From contig QCUJ01000001.1 of assembly GCA_003210795.1 (NCBI GenBank), forward strand, positions 1-64,000: 64,000 bases of DNA. Direction: 5' to 3'. The DNA comes from Synechococcus sp. AG-679-B05 (lineage in GTDB: Bacteria > Cyanobacteriota > Cyanobacteriia > PCC-6307 > Cyanobiaceae). This document shows, one piece after another, positions 8,946-16,306 of this stretch (its first letter is position 1; each line of letters begins with the position of its first letter). The notes beneath the pieces were generated by a model, which worked only from the letters and a program-made list of their open reading frames with translations, did not search any database and was not told the DNA's origin. Both the position numbers and the translations under genes were made by a program.

Positions 8946-9517
8946 ATAATTCAATCGGATAAAGAGGGAGACTTTACTGATCAAAATTGCTCTGGAAATG
9001 AGTGAGTATATTGATCTAACTCTTCTGTTTCATTACGATCAATCGATTTTCTATGGTTAGAAGCTGACGGATTGATGCCTAATAAGATCCTATACCTCAT
9101 TCTTGTTCTGCGTCCTGTGCAGTTTGAACAGGTTTTGCTCAGCTCTCTTGACGCAATCGAAATGGCATGTCTCCTTCACAACAACCATCAAAAGTCACCT
9201 CAACCCTCAGTATTGGCGATCTGATCAGGCTTTCTGTCTCCCAGCTCTTTTCTGGTCAGTAGAACCCGTCTCAATTGTTCCGGGTTCCTGAATCGAGTCA
9301 TCCAGCCTGAACACTTGGCATTCGAGCTCATGTTGTTGTAGACCCCTGAGCACGGTTCAGGGTGTTCCATATCCCCCGATATGAATTCTCTAGACCGGTG
9401 TCTGAGAGGGTTTAAGAGGATTCAGCAGGATTGATGAATTTACTAGAAAAATTTACCTTCATGACAAGTAATTAAATCTTAGGTAGCTCAGTGAACATAT
9501 ATGATCTGAAGAGATTA
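8946..9517. other. Intergenic stretch of about 570 bases without a supported gene
   Basis: The 62-codon plus ORF at 9103 and a 48-codon frame from 9075 (MPNKILYLILVLRPV...) overlap in different frames. Neither has a recognisable domain or SD. It may be the remains of a decayed gene. No tRNA, repeat array or strong terminator seen. Confidence 0.4.
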
Positions 9518-9841
9518 TTAGACTTCCTTTGTCCACTCATATTCAGATTGATTGGCTGACGCTATTTCTTCTGTTGGTACACCATCAATGACCAGATCAG
9601 CTAGATCAATTAGCCAACTGCGTCTCATCCTTTTGACAAACTGAACATCGCTTATTTGACAAGGATATTCAACGAGATAACCGCGCCAACCTCCTTCAAA
9701 AACCGGAGTCTCTTGTCTGACGATTTTATAGCCAGCTTCAGTGAGGATATTCTTGGCCAATTCATGAGCACTGATATTTCTTTGAAGCGCTATTTTTTGC
9801 ACTTTGCTGATTTTTCTTGGTCTAGGCCTTTTGTCTAGCAT
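9518..9841 (-). CDS. Hypothetical protein, 107 residues
   Basis: The ATG at 9841 starts a basic N-terminus (MLDKRPRPRKISKVQKIAL) followed by a mixed helix/strand region (AHELAKNILTEAGYKIVRQ; GGWRGYLVEYP) and an acidic C-terminus. Composition and length suggest a real cytoplasmic protein. The basic start could contact nucleic acid, but no helix-turn-helix is evident. No family recognised. Confidence 0.55.
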   Translation of the reverse strand: MLDKRPRPRKISKVQKIALQRNISAHELAKNILTEAGYKIVRQETPVFEGGWRGYLVEYPCQISDVQFVKRMRRSWLIDLADLVIDGVPTEEIASANQSEYEWTKEV

Positions 9842-9883
9842 GGGCTTTTAGTGGATTCTTGTTAAAGTCTACAAGTTAACTAG

Positions 9884-10003
9884 ATGATAAGAGAAAAGAG
9901 CTTTATTGTTATTCCAGAAATTACCGTGGTTTGTGAAAAAGCTTTAGCGCTGGTTGATGAGGTGTTCATGATCAATAAAGAGATTGAGTCGTCCAGTGAC
10001 TAA
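9884..10003 (+). CDS. Possible 39-residue protein
   Basis: ATG at 9884, TAA at 10001, encoding MIREKSFIVIPEITVV...EIESSSD, a compact mix of hydrophobic and acidic residues. It is divergent from the 107-residue ORF and absent from the ORF track because of its size. No known family. Low confidence. Confidence 0.3.
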   Translation: MIREKSFIVIPEITVVCEKALALVDEVFMINKEIESSSD

Positions 10004-10044
10004 CAGGATAAATTGATCAGAGCGAATTGTTTCAGTAAACAGCT

Positions 10045-10137
10045 CTAATGAGGCAATCCGCGCATTAACCAGGTTTCAAAAGCAAAGAAGACAACAAAGA
10101 AAGCAGAGACAAATCCAACCAGGATTTTTCCAGACAT
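10045..10137 (-). CDS. Possible 30-residue single-span membrane protein
   Basis: The ATG at 10137 encodes MSGKILVGFVSAFFVVFFAF then ETWLMRGLPH and TAG. One uninterrupted hydrophobic helix with a short polar end is the architecture of the tiny cyanobacterial thylakoid subunits (PetN, PsbX-like). It matches none that I can name. No clear SD. The clean membrane segment in otherwise AT-rich, gene-poor DNA makes it worth keeping. Confidence 0.45.
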   Translation of the reverse strand: MSGKILVGFVSAFFVVFFAFETWLMRGLPH

Positions 10138-10304
10138 TTGATTACTAAGGATGTCTTCTGATTATGGCGACACAGCCGCTGCGTGCAACTGATTGAAATC
10201 CTTGTTTCAAGATCAAGGTAAAATATTACTTAGATGAAAATATTCTTGAATCAATTATGCGAGAAATATTATGACTCGAATTTATTTCTACTAGCAAGGG
10301 TCGC

Positions 10305-10771
10305 TCAGGCAAAGTCGCTTATTGGGTTAAAGAGGTCCTCGTGTCCAATTAACTCATCGTCTCCATAAGGCATGAAATCGTATTTTGTGCCAATTAAATT
10401 CGACTTTAATCTTAGATCGGTGAACGTAGGAACATAATCTTTAGTGCAAATAATGCTCTCGCTGGGTTTCTTTTGTGTCTCCCAATCGCATCTATGCATT
10501 TGTTTTTTTAACGTGATCATACCAAAAAATTTATAAGATCATCATGGATGAATATATCTTTGATTTTGGCTTTAAACATCAAGTCCTTCTTCGTTATCTC
10601 CAGGTCACCATTCAGATCTTGATACACCTTGGCTTTGATGATTCCTGGCTTCTTTTTGATCAGTTTGATGAACTCAAGTAGCTCGCCCTTGTGCTCAATT
10701 GATTTGTTGAACTCAAAAGTTTCGAATGCAAAAATCGATGTTGCTTTGATCGTTCGAATCTTGGCAGGCAT
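10305..10771 (-). pseudogene. Frameshifted second copy of the EF-hand-loop-like family
   Basis: Two minus-strand ORFs, 10517-10771 (84 codons) and 10305-10520 (71 codons), overlap at ATGA and together align with the intact 161-residue protein at 7105. The junction lies just after a run of six T on the coding strand (AAT TTT TTG GTA TGA). Adding one T gives NFFGMITLKK, which lines up with NFSGQIRLKK of the intact copy. The loop here is DLNGDLEITKKD, keeping Asp at EF-hand position 1 but lacking Gly at 6. It may be a true frameshift, a homopolymer sequencing error, or a slippage site; the sequence alone cannot tell. Confidence 0.7.
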
Positions 10772-10932
10772 TGAAAATTATTGCATCATTGATCATTCTG
10801 GCGACTGTATTTCAAAGAGCAAGCCAGGGTAATTGTTTATGGGATGGCTTGATCAAGCTCAATCTTTGAAGGCTGAAGACGACCAAGCTGGCGAAAGCAT
10901 TGGATTGGGGCTTTGCTTTGTTTGCTTTCTCA

Positions 10933-10991
10933 CTCAGTTGAGGGATGTGTCAGCTATGAATGAATGAGATCATGAAAGTACATCCCTCAAC
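10933..10991. repeat. Inverted repeat GTTGAGGGATGT / ACATCCCTCAAC, copy 1 of a dispersed element
   Basis: The 12-base arms at 10937-10948 and 10980-10991 are perfect, separated by 31 bases. The left side, CTCAGTTGAGGGATG (10933-10947), recurs in reverse orientation as CATCCCTCAACTGAG at 12163-12177 upstream of the cupin and metallothionein genes. Confidence 0.6.
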
Positions 10992-10996
10992 CGAAA

Positions 10997-11149
10997 ATGA
11001 ATTACGCACGGATTCTGCTGGTCCAGCGCCAGGAGTAACTTGAAGAAACACTTTTATCAAAGCTAACAACTTACGAGCATTCAATTGTGGTCGATAAGCT
11101 CGCACATATTGAATCAACTCTCTCTGATCTTAGGCAGGTGAGAAAATAA
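10997..11149 (+). pseudogene. Possible small ORF interrupted by one in-frame stop
   Basis: From the ATG at 10997, MNYARILLVQRQE is followed by TAA (11036) and then continues in the same frame as LEETLLSKLTTYEHSIVVDK... to TAA at 11147. The second part is a coherent amphipathic helix, so a single CAA-to-TAA change in a 50-residue helical protein is plausible. The frame is short enough that chance cannot be excluded. Confidence 0.3.
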
Positions 11150-11383
11150 GTCCAAAAAGCTTATTATTTTATAATCGAAAGATATTGATCGACGAATTCA
11201 AAATGTTTTGTTCTCAAAGCTCACAGGATTCAGTTGCTTTCCCCCGAGTCCTATTGCGGTATGATGGTATTAGGGAGCTGATGGAATGTACTTGAAGGCT
11301 TGATTGACGTCCGCCGATGCTTTCCAGAGGCAAGGCAATTAGCTCCTCGCTGGATGGCTCGCGATGCTCAGGAACGATTGCGA

Positions 11384-11572
11384 TCAGCAGTCATAAAATA
11401 ATTCTGCTTTCTTATCGCGCTTGAACGGTTCAGATTCCATCATCTCAGATTCATCATAGGCAGATGACCCATAGATCTTTGATACGGGAAACACCTTCTG
11501 CACCCGAAGCGATGAGATCCGTTTTGCCAGCAGTTCAAGGGACCACTTGGCTGCTGAAAGGACTTTGCTCAT
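11384..11572 (-). CDS. Small hypothetical protein, 62 residues
   Basis: The ATG at 11572 opens MSKVLSAAKWSLELLAKRIS, an amphipathic helix, followed by a polar acidic/basic tail ending AELFYDC. No motif is recognised. Composition is protein-like, but the small size and isolated position keep confidence modest. Confidence 0.4.
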   Translation of the reverse strand: MSKVLSAAKWSLELLAKRISSLRVQKVFPVSKIYGSSAYDESEMMESEPFKRDKKAELFYDC

Positions 11573-11954
11573 TTGAGTTTCTTTGCTTCTGATCGATTAA
11601 TAGCAAGGGTATTTCATCGGGGCTATAGGTATTTGAATTCATATTTCACAGTGCACATGAACTGTTGACCAATGTGCCAGGTCGAGTTAAGTGCGCGTTC
11701 AGGTTTTGTTCCACTGGTTGCTACTGAGCGATTGACGTTGCTTCACCCTGACGTGCTTTGGCACCATCGCAATAACCTTGCCCCGTTCATGTTGAAGCGG
11801 GCGGTGCTAATTCGGTGGATCAGTCCTGTTAACAAGTCTGTTGTTTCAATCTGGCAGTTTTGTTGTTGTGTGATCGCCCCCCTTAATGTGTTTTGTTTGG
11901 TCGGTTTTTTCCTCGACAGGGTTTAGGTCTAAGCAAGTTGAGCTTGATTTGTGC
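11573..11954. other. Intergenic stretch of about 380 bases, nothing convincing
   Basis: The ORF-track frame at 11672-11926 (84 codons) has no SD or known motif and ends close to the metallothionein remnant in opposite orientation. I see no RNA gene. Sequence beyond 11955 is the 3' flank of the frameshifted metallothionein. Confidence 0.4.
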
Positions 11955-12112
11955 TTAGCAGCACGCACAGCTGCCGCAGCACTGCTCATGTCACCCAAGC
12001 CATCAGCGCAGGATTTTGAGCAGTACCTCTTTCTGTCCTGCTCGATCCCAGAGTGTTGAGCAACGCTGCAGCCGCATGGCTCACAGACGCAGACAGTTGT
12101 CGTCTTCGTCAT
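11955..12112 (-). pseudogene. smtA: Cyanobacterial metallothionein (SmtA-like) with a one-base frameshift
   Basis: Metallothioneins bind Zn, Cu and Cd through cysteine clusters. The ATG at 12112, with TAAGGA about 7 bases upstream, opens MTKTTTVCVCEPCGCSV, then RYCSKSCADG, the N-terminal half of the SmtA family. The expected Cys-rich C-terminus is absent in this frame, but the -1 frame reads EQCCGSCACC followed by TAA at 11955-11957. One inserted base near GGTGACATGAG would restore a roughly 52-residue protein (SmtA has 56). The ORF track's 88-residue version runs on in the wrong frame. A real mutation or a sequencing error are both possible. Confidence 0.8.
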
Positions 12113-12162
12113 CTGAATTCCTTACGTCTCCACCTTCTCTAGGGCAGGGTTATGAGCTCTTG

Positions 12163-12180
12163 CATCCCTCAACTGAGGGA
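12163..12180. repeat. Palindrome TCCCTCAACTGAGGGA, copy 2 of a dispersed element
   Basis: Arms TCCCTCA and TGAGGGA are perfect around a 2-base centre. CATCCCTCAACTGAG is identical to the reverse complement of 10933-10947. It lies between the metallothionein remnant and the cupin gene and could be an operator or a small mobile repeat. Confidence 0.55.
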
Positions 12181-12282
12181 TTGATTCAGAACCTCGCAAC
12201 CACGTTTCCCTACCCGACTGTTTCACAAAAATAACCACGCCAGCACTCAGCCTTCCAGCGTTTGAATCCCAGACAGCTTCTC

Positions 12283-12759
12283 TCAGGGTTGCGTATTTGG
12301 GACGAGATCGATCACCACCGCTGTGGCGGGTTGGTCCGAGTTATTTCGCCAGCCATGGAGCACACCGGTTGACTCAAAGACGGCATCTCCCGCCGTCCGT
12401 TGGATTGATCGCGGGGCTGATCCATCGTCGCGGACTTCGATCAAAGTCCCTTTGATTACGTAGGCGACGCCTGGTCGCCTCTGATGCTGATGCCATGCCA
12501 CGGATCCACCAGGGTCGATCGTGATGCGTCGGGTGCGCAGCATCCTCCCGTTCATGGCGCTGAATTCCCCCGAGAGATCCAGATTGCCCAGCGGTTCAAT
12601 GCCCACCTTCGTGGTGATTGAGGGTGCGCCGTGGGGCGGCATCCGCTGTTCCTTTGCGGGGGTCACGGTCTGCACTGCGTGGTTCTCATGTGCCATCGCA
12701 GCTGTTCCCGCCATGACTAGACCCATGAGGGTGATGACCGATAGGACAGGCGCTCGCAT
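12283..12759 (-). CDS. Exported cupin-fold protein
   Basis: A 158-residue protein with a clear signal peptide (MRAPVLSVITLMGLVMAGTAAMA) and one C-terminal cupin barrel: WHQHQRRPGVAYVIKGTLIEV carries two metal-type histidines, and GDAVFESTGVLHGW the last one. It is therefore a small periplasmic metal-binding cupin. The family covers many activities, so substrate and reaction cannot be named. Its base composition resembles the core genome more than its AT-rich neighbours. Confidence 0.8.
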   Translation of the reverse strand: MRAPVLSVITLMGLVMAGTAAMAHENHAVQTVTPAKEQRMPPHGAPSITTKVGIEPLGNLDLSGEFSAMNGRMLRTRRITIDPGGSVAWHQHQRRPGVAYVIKGTLIEVRDDGSAPRSIQRTAGDAVFESTGVLHGWRNNSDQPATAVVIDLVPNTQP

Positions 12760-13019
12760 ATCGCACTGGGATGAGTTCTTATCGATTTAACTGTTGCAGA
12801 GGCATGCATGCCTGATGTGTTCCCTTTTTTCGTTTCCTTACGTTGGCAAAAAAGTCAACCCGTTGGATCAGTCAGCCAACAGTTGTTTTAGATCTTGAAT
12901 CCGCCTTTTTCGATAAGTGGGTGTATGCAGATCATTAGTTCGGTTACGGTCGACATTGAATACTGTTCAATTGGCGTAAGAATGATTTGGGTGTAGAATG
13001 GATTGTTTGTCATATTCCA

Positions 13020-13232
13020 ATGGATAAAGAGCCCAATGGTGTTATTTCCAATATTCTCTTCTTTTCTGCGAATTTGTTTCTCTATCTGGTTCCCATCTTC
13101 ATAGGTTTTGCGATTTACAGTGAATATGGTGCTGAGCCAGTGGCAGCGTTGGCATTCCTCGCTTATCTGCCTGTGTTGGGGTTTCGTATGACGAAGATCA
13201 TCAAGGCCATCATCAAAAATGAAGTCAAATAG
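13020..13232 (+). CDS. Small two-span membrane protein
   Basis: The ATG at 13020 (MDKEPNGVISNILFF...) gives 70 residues with two hydrophobic segments (ANLFLYLVPIFIGFAIYS and VAALAFLAYLPVLGF) and a basic tail. The ORF-track start 11 codons upstream is less likely. It probably sits in a membrane as a hairpin. Family not identified. The overlapping minus ORF at 12888 is a shadow. Confidence 0.6.
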   Translation: MDKEPNGVISNILFFSANLFLYLVPIFIGFAIYSEYGAEPVAALAFLAYLPVLGFRMTKIIKAIIKNEVK

Positions 13233-13494
13233 GCGTTGAGAAGTTAAGCCACTTTCATGGCCTGATCTGCATGGATCACCAGTCCTGATGGCGTTCACCT
13301 TGAACTGGTTACGAATGCTCTGGGAGTTCTTCAGCGCTTCCTCACGGGGCCTCTTGCTTTCCTTTTGACAGACATTCAGTCAGGCTTTGAACGCATGCCA
13401 TGGGTCTGTCTATGAAGACGTCTCAGCATGCTGAGCCTGAATCCTCCGTGGTTGTCGACTGAGGCTTGCTAGCAATGGCGGTTCACCATCACCA

Positions 13495-13731
13495 ATGATT
13501 TCTGTGTTGATTCCTGGGGCAATCACGTTCCTACCCGCGTTGTTGTTGCAAGCAGCGGGCATTCCTGAATCTGCTGAGCCGATTCGTTTTCTTCCGGATG
13601 ACGCCCAGGTGGCCTGCCGAGCAATTCTTCCCCAGTGCTTCCGCCTCGAGGACTGGGCCAGGCTTTGTCGGGATCAGCTGGACATTCGCGAATCCCATCC
13701 GGTGGCCTGTGAACTCGCCGAAGAGTCCTGA
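13495..13731 (+). CDS. Hypothetical protein, 78 residues
   Basis: The ATG at 13495 opens a hydrophobic N-terminus (MISVLIPGAITFLPALLLQAAG), which could be a signal or anchor, followed by a polar region with three cysteines (ACRAILPQCFRLEDWARLC). Composition is GC-rich like the core genome. It ends directly before the stop of the convergent DUF2103-like gene. Function unknown. Confidence 0.55.
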   Translation: MISVLIPGAITFLPALLLQAAGIPESAEPIRFLPDDAQVACRAILPQCFRLEDWARLCRDQLDIRESHPVACELAEES

Positions 13732-14007
13732 TCAGGGTTGGTGCTGCTGCACCACAGTCCGCAGTTGTTCGGCGTCCAGTTCGGTGACCACAAACACCTC
13801 CTGGGCCATGGAACCTTTGCGAGCCATCATTTTGTATCCACCACGAATGGGTGCTGAAACCCTGAGCTGCAGCGTCTGGCAACGTCCTCTCACGCGGCTG
13901 ATCACCGCCGGAGTGATGGTCTGGATCCCTCGCTCTTTGGCAAGACGCTTCAACAGGGGAATCAACCCGTCAACGTAGGTGCTGTGCGTAACGACGACCC
14001 GGCCCAA
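13732..14007 (-). CDS. Conserved hypothetical protein, DUF2103-like
   Basis: The conserved part begins GRVVVTHSTYVDGLIPLL and continues with GIQTITPAVISRVRG and APIRGGYKMMARKG, which I associate with the DUF2103 predicted metal-binding family of cyanobacteria. The family name is from memory. A TTG at 14007 matches the expected N-terminus (91 residues) and frees the divergent promoter; the ORF-track start at 14100 overlaps the neighbouring gene. Function unknown. Confidence 0.65.
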   Translation of the reverse strand: MGRVVVTHSTYVDGLIPLLKRLAKERGIQTITPAVISRVRGRCQTLQLRVSAPIRGGYKMMARKGSMAQEVFVVTELDAEQLRTVVQQHQP

Positions 14008-14080
14008 TTCAGTAATAAACCCTGAGATCGGCGCGACCCTAGCCAGCCTGGCTATGCCGTAGACAGCTCCGCGTGTCGTG

Positions 14081-14308
14081 ATGCTGAAATCCGTCGACAC
14101 CCTGCGTGATGCAGTGTCTGGTCCCTTGACGGATCGCTGTGGTATTCAGGCCCGGATGCTCACGGCAGAACTGCATGGTGATGAAGTGCGTGGCCTCGCT
14201 CTTTGTCCCGGGCGTGTTGTGCGTTTTGTACTGGATGCCCAGACCAGTCGACTGAGCACGGTTGATTTGTTGCGTCTCACGCAGACCAGCCGTAAACCAG
14301 CGGCTTGA
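14081..14308 (+). CDS. Hypothetical protein, 75 residues
   Basis: The ATG at 14081 (a GTG lies one codon upstream) encodes MLKSVDTLRDAVSGPLTDRCGIQAR..., a small soluble protein with alternating strand-like segments (GLALCPGRVVRFVLDAQ). Stop to stop it abuts the convergent clpS. No family recognised. GC-rich codon use is consistent with a core gene. Confidence 0.55.
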   Translation: MLKSVDTLRDAVSGPLTDRCGIQARMLTAELHGDEVRGLALCPGRVVRFVLDAQTSRLSTVDLLRLTQTSRKPAA

Positions 14309-14605
14309 TCAGCATCGTTCCAAGGGAGCCATGGTGAGCCCTTCAGCAGTGAGTTGCTGGTGGTAGAGCTCAGCCTGCTCAAGGGGGCCGCACCACACTT
14401 CTGCTGATCCTTGACCGTCGATGCGGTTGGCAAGGGCCCAGGCCTTCTCTTCGCTGACACCGGGGATGATGCGACGCAGACAGTCCACAACATGTTGGAA
14501 GGTGTTGACGTCGTCATCCAGAACAATCACGCGCGCCTGGGGATACCGTTTGGTGGTGGCCTGCCGATCCAGCAGTGCAGCTGAGCCCGGACTGGAGTTA
14601 GTCAT
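14309..14605 (-). CDS. clpS: ATP-dependent Clp protease adaptor ClpS
   Basis: ClpS delivers N-degron substrates to the Clp chaperone-protease. The 98-residue protein from the ATG at 14605 has YPQARVIVLDDDVNTFQHVVDCLRR, in which DDDVNTF forms the family's conserved binding region, and ends GPLEQAELYHQQLTAEGLTMAPLE, typical of cyanobacterial ClpS1. The longer ORF-track start (14638) is unlikely. clpP lies about 1 kb away. Confidence 0.92.
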   Translation of the reverse strand: MTNSSPGSAALLDRQATTKRYPQARVIVLDDDVNTFQHVVDCLRRIIPGVSEEKAWALANRIDGQGSAEVWCGPLEQAELYHQQLTAEGLTMAPLERC

Positions 14606-14676
14606 GACAGTTGCCACCAATTGAGGTAACAGACGCATGACCTAGGTAAGATTTGAAGGCCACTTTGGTCAAGAGC

Positions 14677-14778
14677 ATGCTGTTCACACTGGGTTGGGCC
14701 TCATTAGCCGCCATGTTCAGCTTCTCGATTGCCATGGTCGTCTGGGGACGCAACGGCGACGGCACGATCAACTTCTGA
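14677..14778 (+). CDS. petN: Cytochrome b6f complex subunit PetN
   Basis: A 33-residue single-span thylakoid protein, absent from the ORF track because of its size. [20 protein letters not shown] followed by [13 protein letters not shown] matches PetN (the VVWGRNG end is diagnostic), with four more residues than the 29-residue chloroplast form. PetN is needed for b6f complex assembly. A second small membrane ORF begins 4 bases after its stop. Confidence 0.93.
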   Translation: MLFTLGWASLAAMFSFSIAMVVWGRNGDGTINF

Positions 14779-14782
14779 GCCA

Positions 14783-14917
14783 TTGAGTGGTCTGGAAAAC
14801 CCTGTGTTCGGCCAAGGATTGGCTCTGGTGGCCACGACCCTTCTTGTTTTTGTCACCGTCGCGATCATTTACTTGTCAGTGATCGAATGGCGTGATCGTC
14901 GCCGACGCAAGCGTTGA
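14783..14917 (+). CDS. Small membrane protein co-transcribed with petN
   Basis: A 44-residue protein read from TTG at 14783 (LSGLENPVFGQGLALVATTL...), with one membrane span and a strongly basic end IEWRDRRRRKR that should stay in the cytoplasm. The ORF-track start lies inside petN. It sits 4 bases after petN and before a strong terminator, so the two form one transcript. Function unknown; a thylakoid location is inferred from the company. Confidence 0.6.
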   Translation: MSGLENPVFGQGLALVATTLLVFVTVAIIYLSVIEWRDRRRRKR

Positions 14918-14920
14918 AGC

Positions 14921-14957
14921 AACAAAAATGGGGGGGCGATACCCCCCTTTTTTGTTG
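14921..14957. terminator. Strong bidirectional terminator between petN operon and thf1
   Basis: AACAAAAATGGGGGGG, a short loop, then CCCCCCTTTTTTGTT: a GC stem flanked by A and T runs, able to end both convergent transcripts. Confidence 0.85.
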
Positions 14958-14976
14958 GTTGTTTGATTTCAGACGC

Positions 14977-15633
14977 TCAGGATGACTGGGACTGCTTTTT
15001 CTCGGCAGCCTCCGCCATCCGTTTCTCTTTCTTGCGTCGTTCCGACGCGAGTGTTTCTTCCATCAGTTCAACGGCTTGTTGCATCCGCTCGCTGCTGGAA
15101 GCAAAGATCCCGAGATCCTTCTCGACACGTTCTTCCGGCATGCCTATCTCCTTGGAAATCTCGACAGCTCTTTTGCGCAATTCCGCTGCTTCCTCTCCTT
15201 TGAGCTCGCCATGGGCTGCTTCCAACAGCGCCAGCAATCCAACAGCCATCAGTCGGGAGTAGTGGCTTTGCTCCGGCAGGCGGAACTCCTTGATCCAGGT
15301 ATTGAAGTCATCCCCGGAGTGTTCTGACGCTGCCGCGAGGCTTGTTTCTGCAGCGCTCCTGAGCTCAGCGGCATCGAATCCATTGCTGCTGCAGATCGCA
15401 GCCATCAGATCGTCTCGATGTTCGGGAGGCCGATACCCCTGGGTGAAACGAGTGAACACCGTTACGAGGCCTACAGAGAACAGGTGGCCGGCGTTGAAGG
15501 AGTCCTGATGACTCAGAAGGTGCAGTTCAACCAGGAGTTCATCCGCGATCCTGCGATGCAGGGGCGCAATGACGTGGGGGAAGGCCTGATGAAAGGCGCG
15601 CTTGCTGTCTGCAATCGTTTGTGTGCCAGCCAA
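14977..15633 (-). CDS. thf1: Thylakoid formation protein Thf1 / Psb29
   Basis: A 218-residue protein starting at TTG (IADSKRAFHQAFPHVIAPLHRR). The DELLVELHLLSHQ and FNAGHLFSVGLVTVF stretches and the long C-terminal charged coiled coil (EETLASERRKKEKRM) are characteristic. In cyanobacteria Thf1 supports photosystem II repair and interacts with FtsH proteases; an ftsH gene lies 0.9 kb away. No better start was found upstream in frame. Confidence 0.93.
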   Translation of the reverse strand: MAGTQTIADSKRAFHQAFPHVIAPLHRRIADELLVELHLLSHQDSFNAGHLFSVGLVTVFTRFTQGYRPPEHRDDLMAAICSSNGFDAAELRSAAETSLAAASEHSGDDFNTWIKEFRLPEQSHYSRLMAVGLLALLEAAHGELKGEEAAELRKRAVEISKEIGMPEERVEKDLGIFASSSERMQQAVELMEETLASERRKKEKRMAEAAEKKQSQSS

Positions 15634-15712
15634 CGTGCGTGCTCGATTGGATTGGCTGAGACCCTAGCGCCGCAGACATCGCCGTTAGGATTGTGCCACT
15701 CGCTTTATCTCA

Positions 15713-16306
15713 ATGATCCCCATCGTGATTGAGGAATCAGGCCGGGGGGAGAGGGCTTTTGACATCTACTCACGATTGCTTCGGGAGCGGATCATTTTTC
15801 TCGGTGAAGCAGTAACGAGCGATTCCGCAAACAGGATCGTTGCCCAAATGCTTTTCCTGGAGGCCGAGGATCCGGAAAAGGATATCTATCTGTACATCAA
15901 TTCCCCCGGTGGTTCGGTCTACGACGGCCTGGGAATCTTTGACACCATGCAGCACATCAAGCCTGATGTTCACACCGTGTGTGTTGGCTTGGCAGCAAGT
16001 ATGGGTGCCTTTCTTCTCTGTGCCGGAGCCAAGGGGAAACGTAGCAGCCTTCAGCACTCCCGCATCATGATTCACCAGCCCCTTGGTGGCGCACGCGGTC
16101 AGGCCAGTGATATCAGAATTCAGGCTGATGAAATTCTGTACCTGAAAGATCGTTTGAATCAGGAACTCTCGGAGCGTTCCGGTCAGCCTCTGGATCGCAT
16201 TCAGCAGGATACAGATCGCGATTTCTTCATGTCTCCAGCGGAGGCAGTCGCTTACGGTCTGATCGATTCTGTTATTGATAAGCGTCCAGTTCAGGCGGTT
16301 GGATGA
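15713..16306 (+). CDS. clpP: ATP-dependent Clp protease proteolytic subunit
   Basis: A 197-residue serine peptidase. The catalytic triad is visible: Ser in [11 protein letters not shown], His in [12 protein letters not shown] and Asp in DTDRDFFMS. It works with ClpC or ClpX ATPases in the cytoplasm. The start is [20 protein letters not shown], a normal ClpP N-terminus. Its stop overlaps the ATG of the DUF2256 gene (ATGA), suggesting translational coupling. Confidence 0.95.
   Translation: MIPIVIEESGRGERAFDIYSRLLRERIIFLGEAVTSDSANRIVAQMLFLEAEDPEKDIYLYINSPGGSVYDGLGIFDTMQHIKPDVHTVCVGLAASMGAFLLCAGAKGKRSSLQHSRIMIHQPLGGARGQASDIRIQADEILYLKDRLNQELSERSGQPLDRIQQDTDRDFFMSPAEAVAYGLIDSVIDKRPVQAVG

Larger units (their letters stand above)
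10772..11383. other. AT-rich stretch with gene remnants and an inverted repeat
   Basis: Besides the interrupted ORF at 10997 and the repeat at 10933-10991, there are only short open frames: 10839-10967 (42 residues, MGWLDQAQSLKAED...) and 11203-11295 (30 residues, MFCSQSSQDSVAFPRV...). Neither has a recognisable domain. The stretch looks like decayed small genes. Confidence 0.4.

Noticed and set aside
9103-9291. 62-codon plus ORF
   Set aside because: Overlapped by other frames, no recognisable domain; may be a remnant.
10517-10520. ATGA overlap as normal translational coupling of two separate genes
   Set aside because: The two products align end to end with one intact protein, so a frameshift is more likely.
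11672-11926. 84-codon plus ORF
   Set aside because: No SD and no motif; runs antisense to the region after the metallothionein stop.
12016-12234. 72-codon plus ORF
   Set aside because: Antisense to the metallothionein frame, low-complexity Ser/Arg.
12888-13298. 136-codon minus ORF
   Set aside because: Shadow of the small membrane protein gene at 13020.
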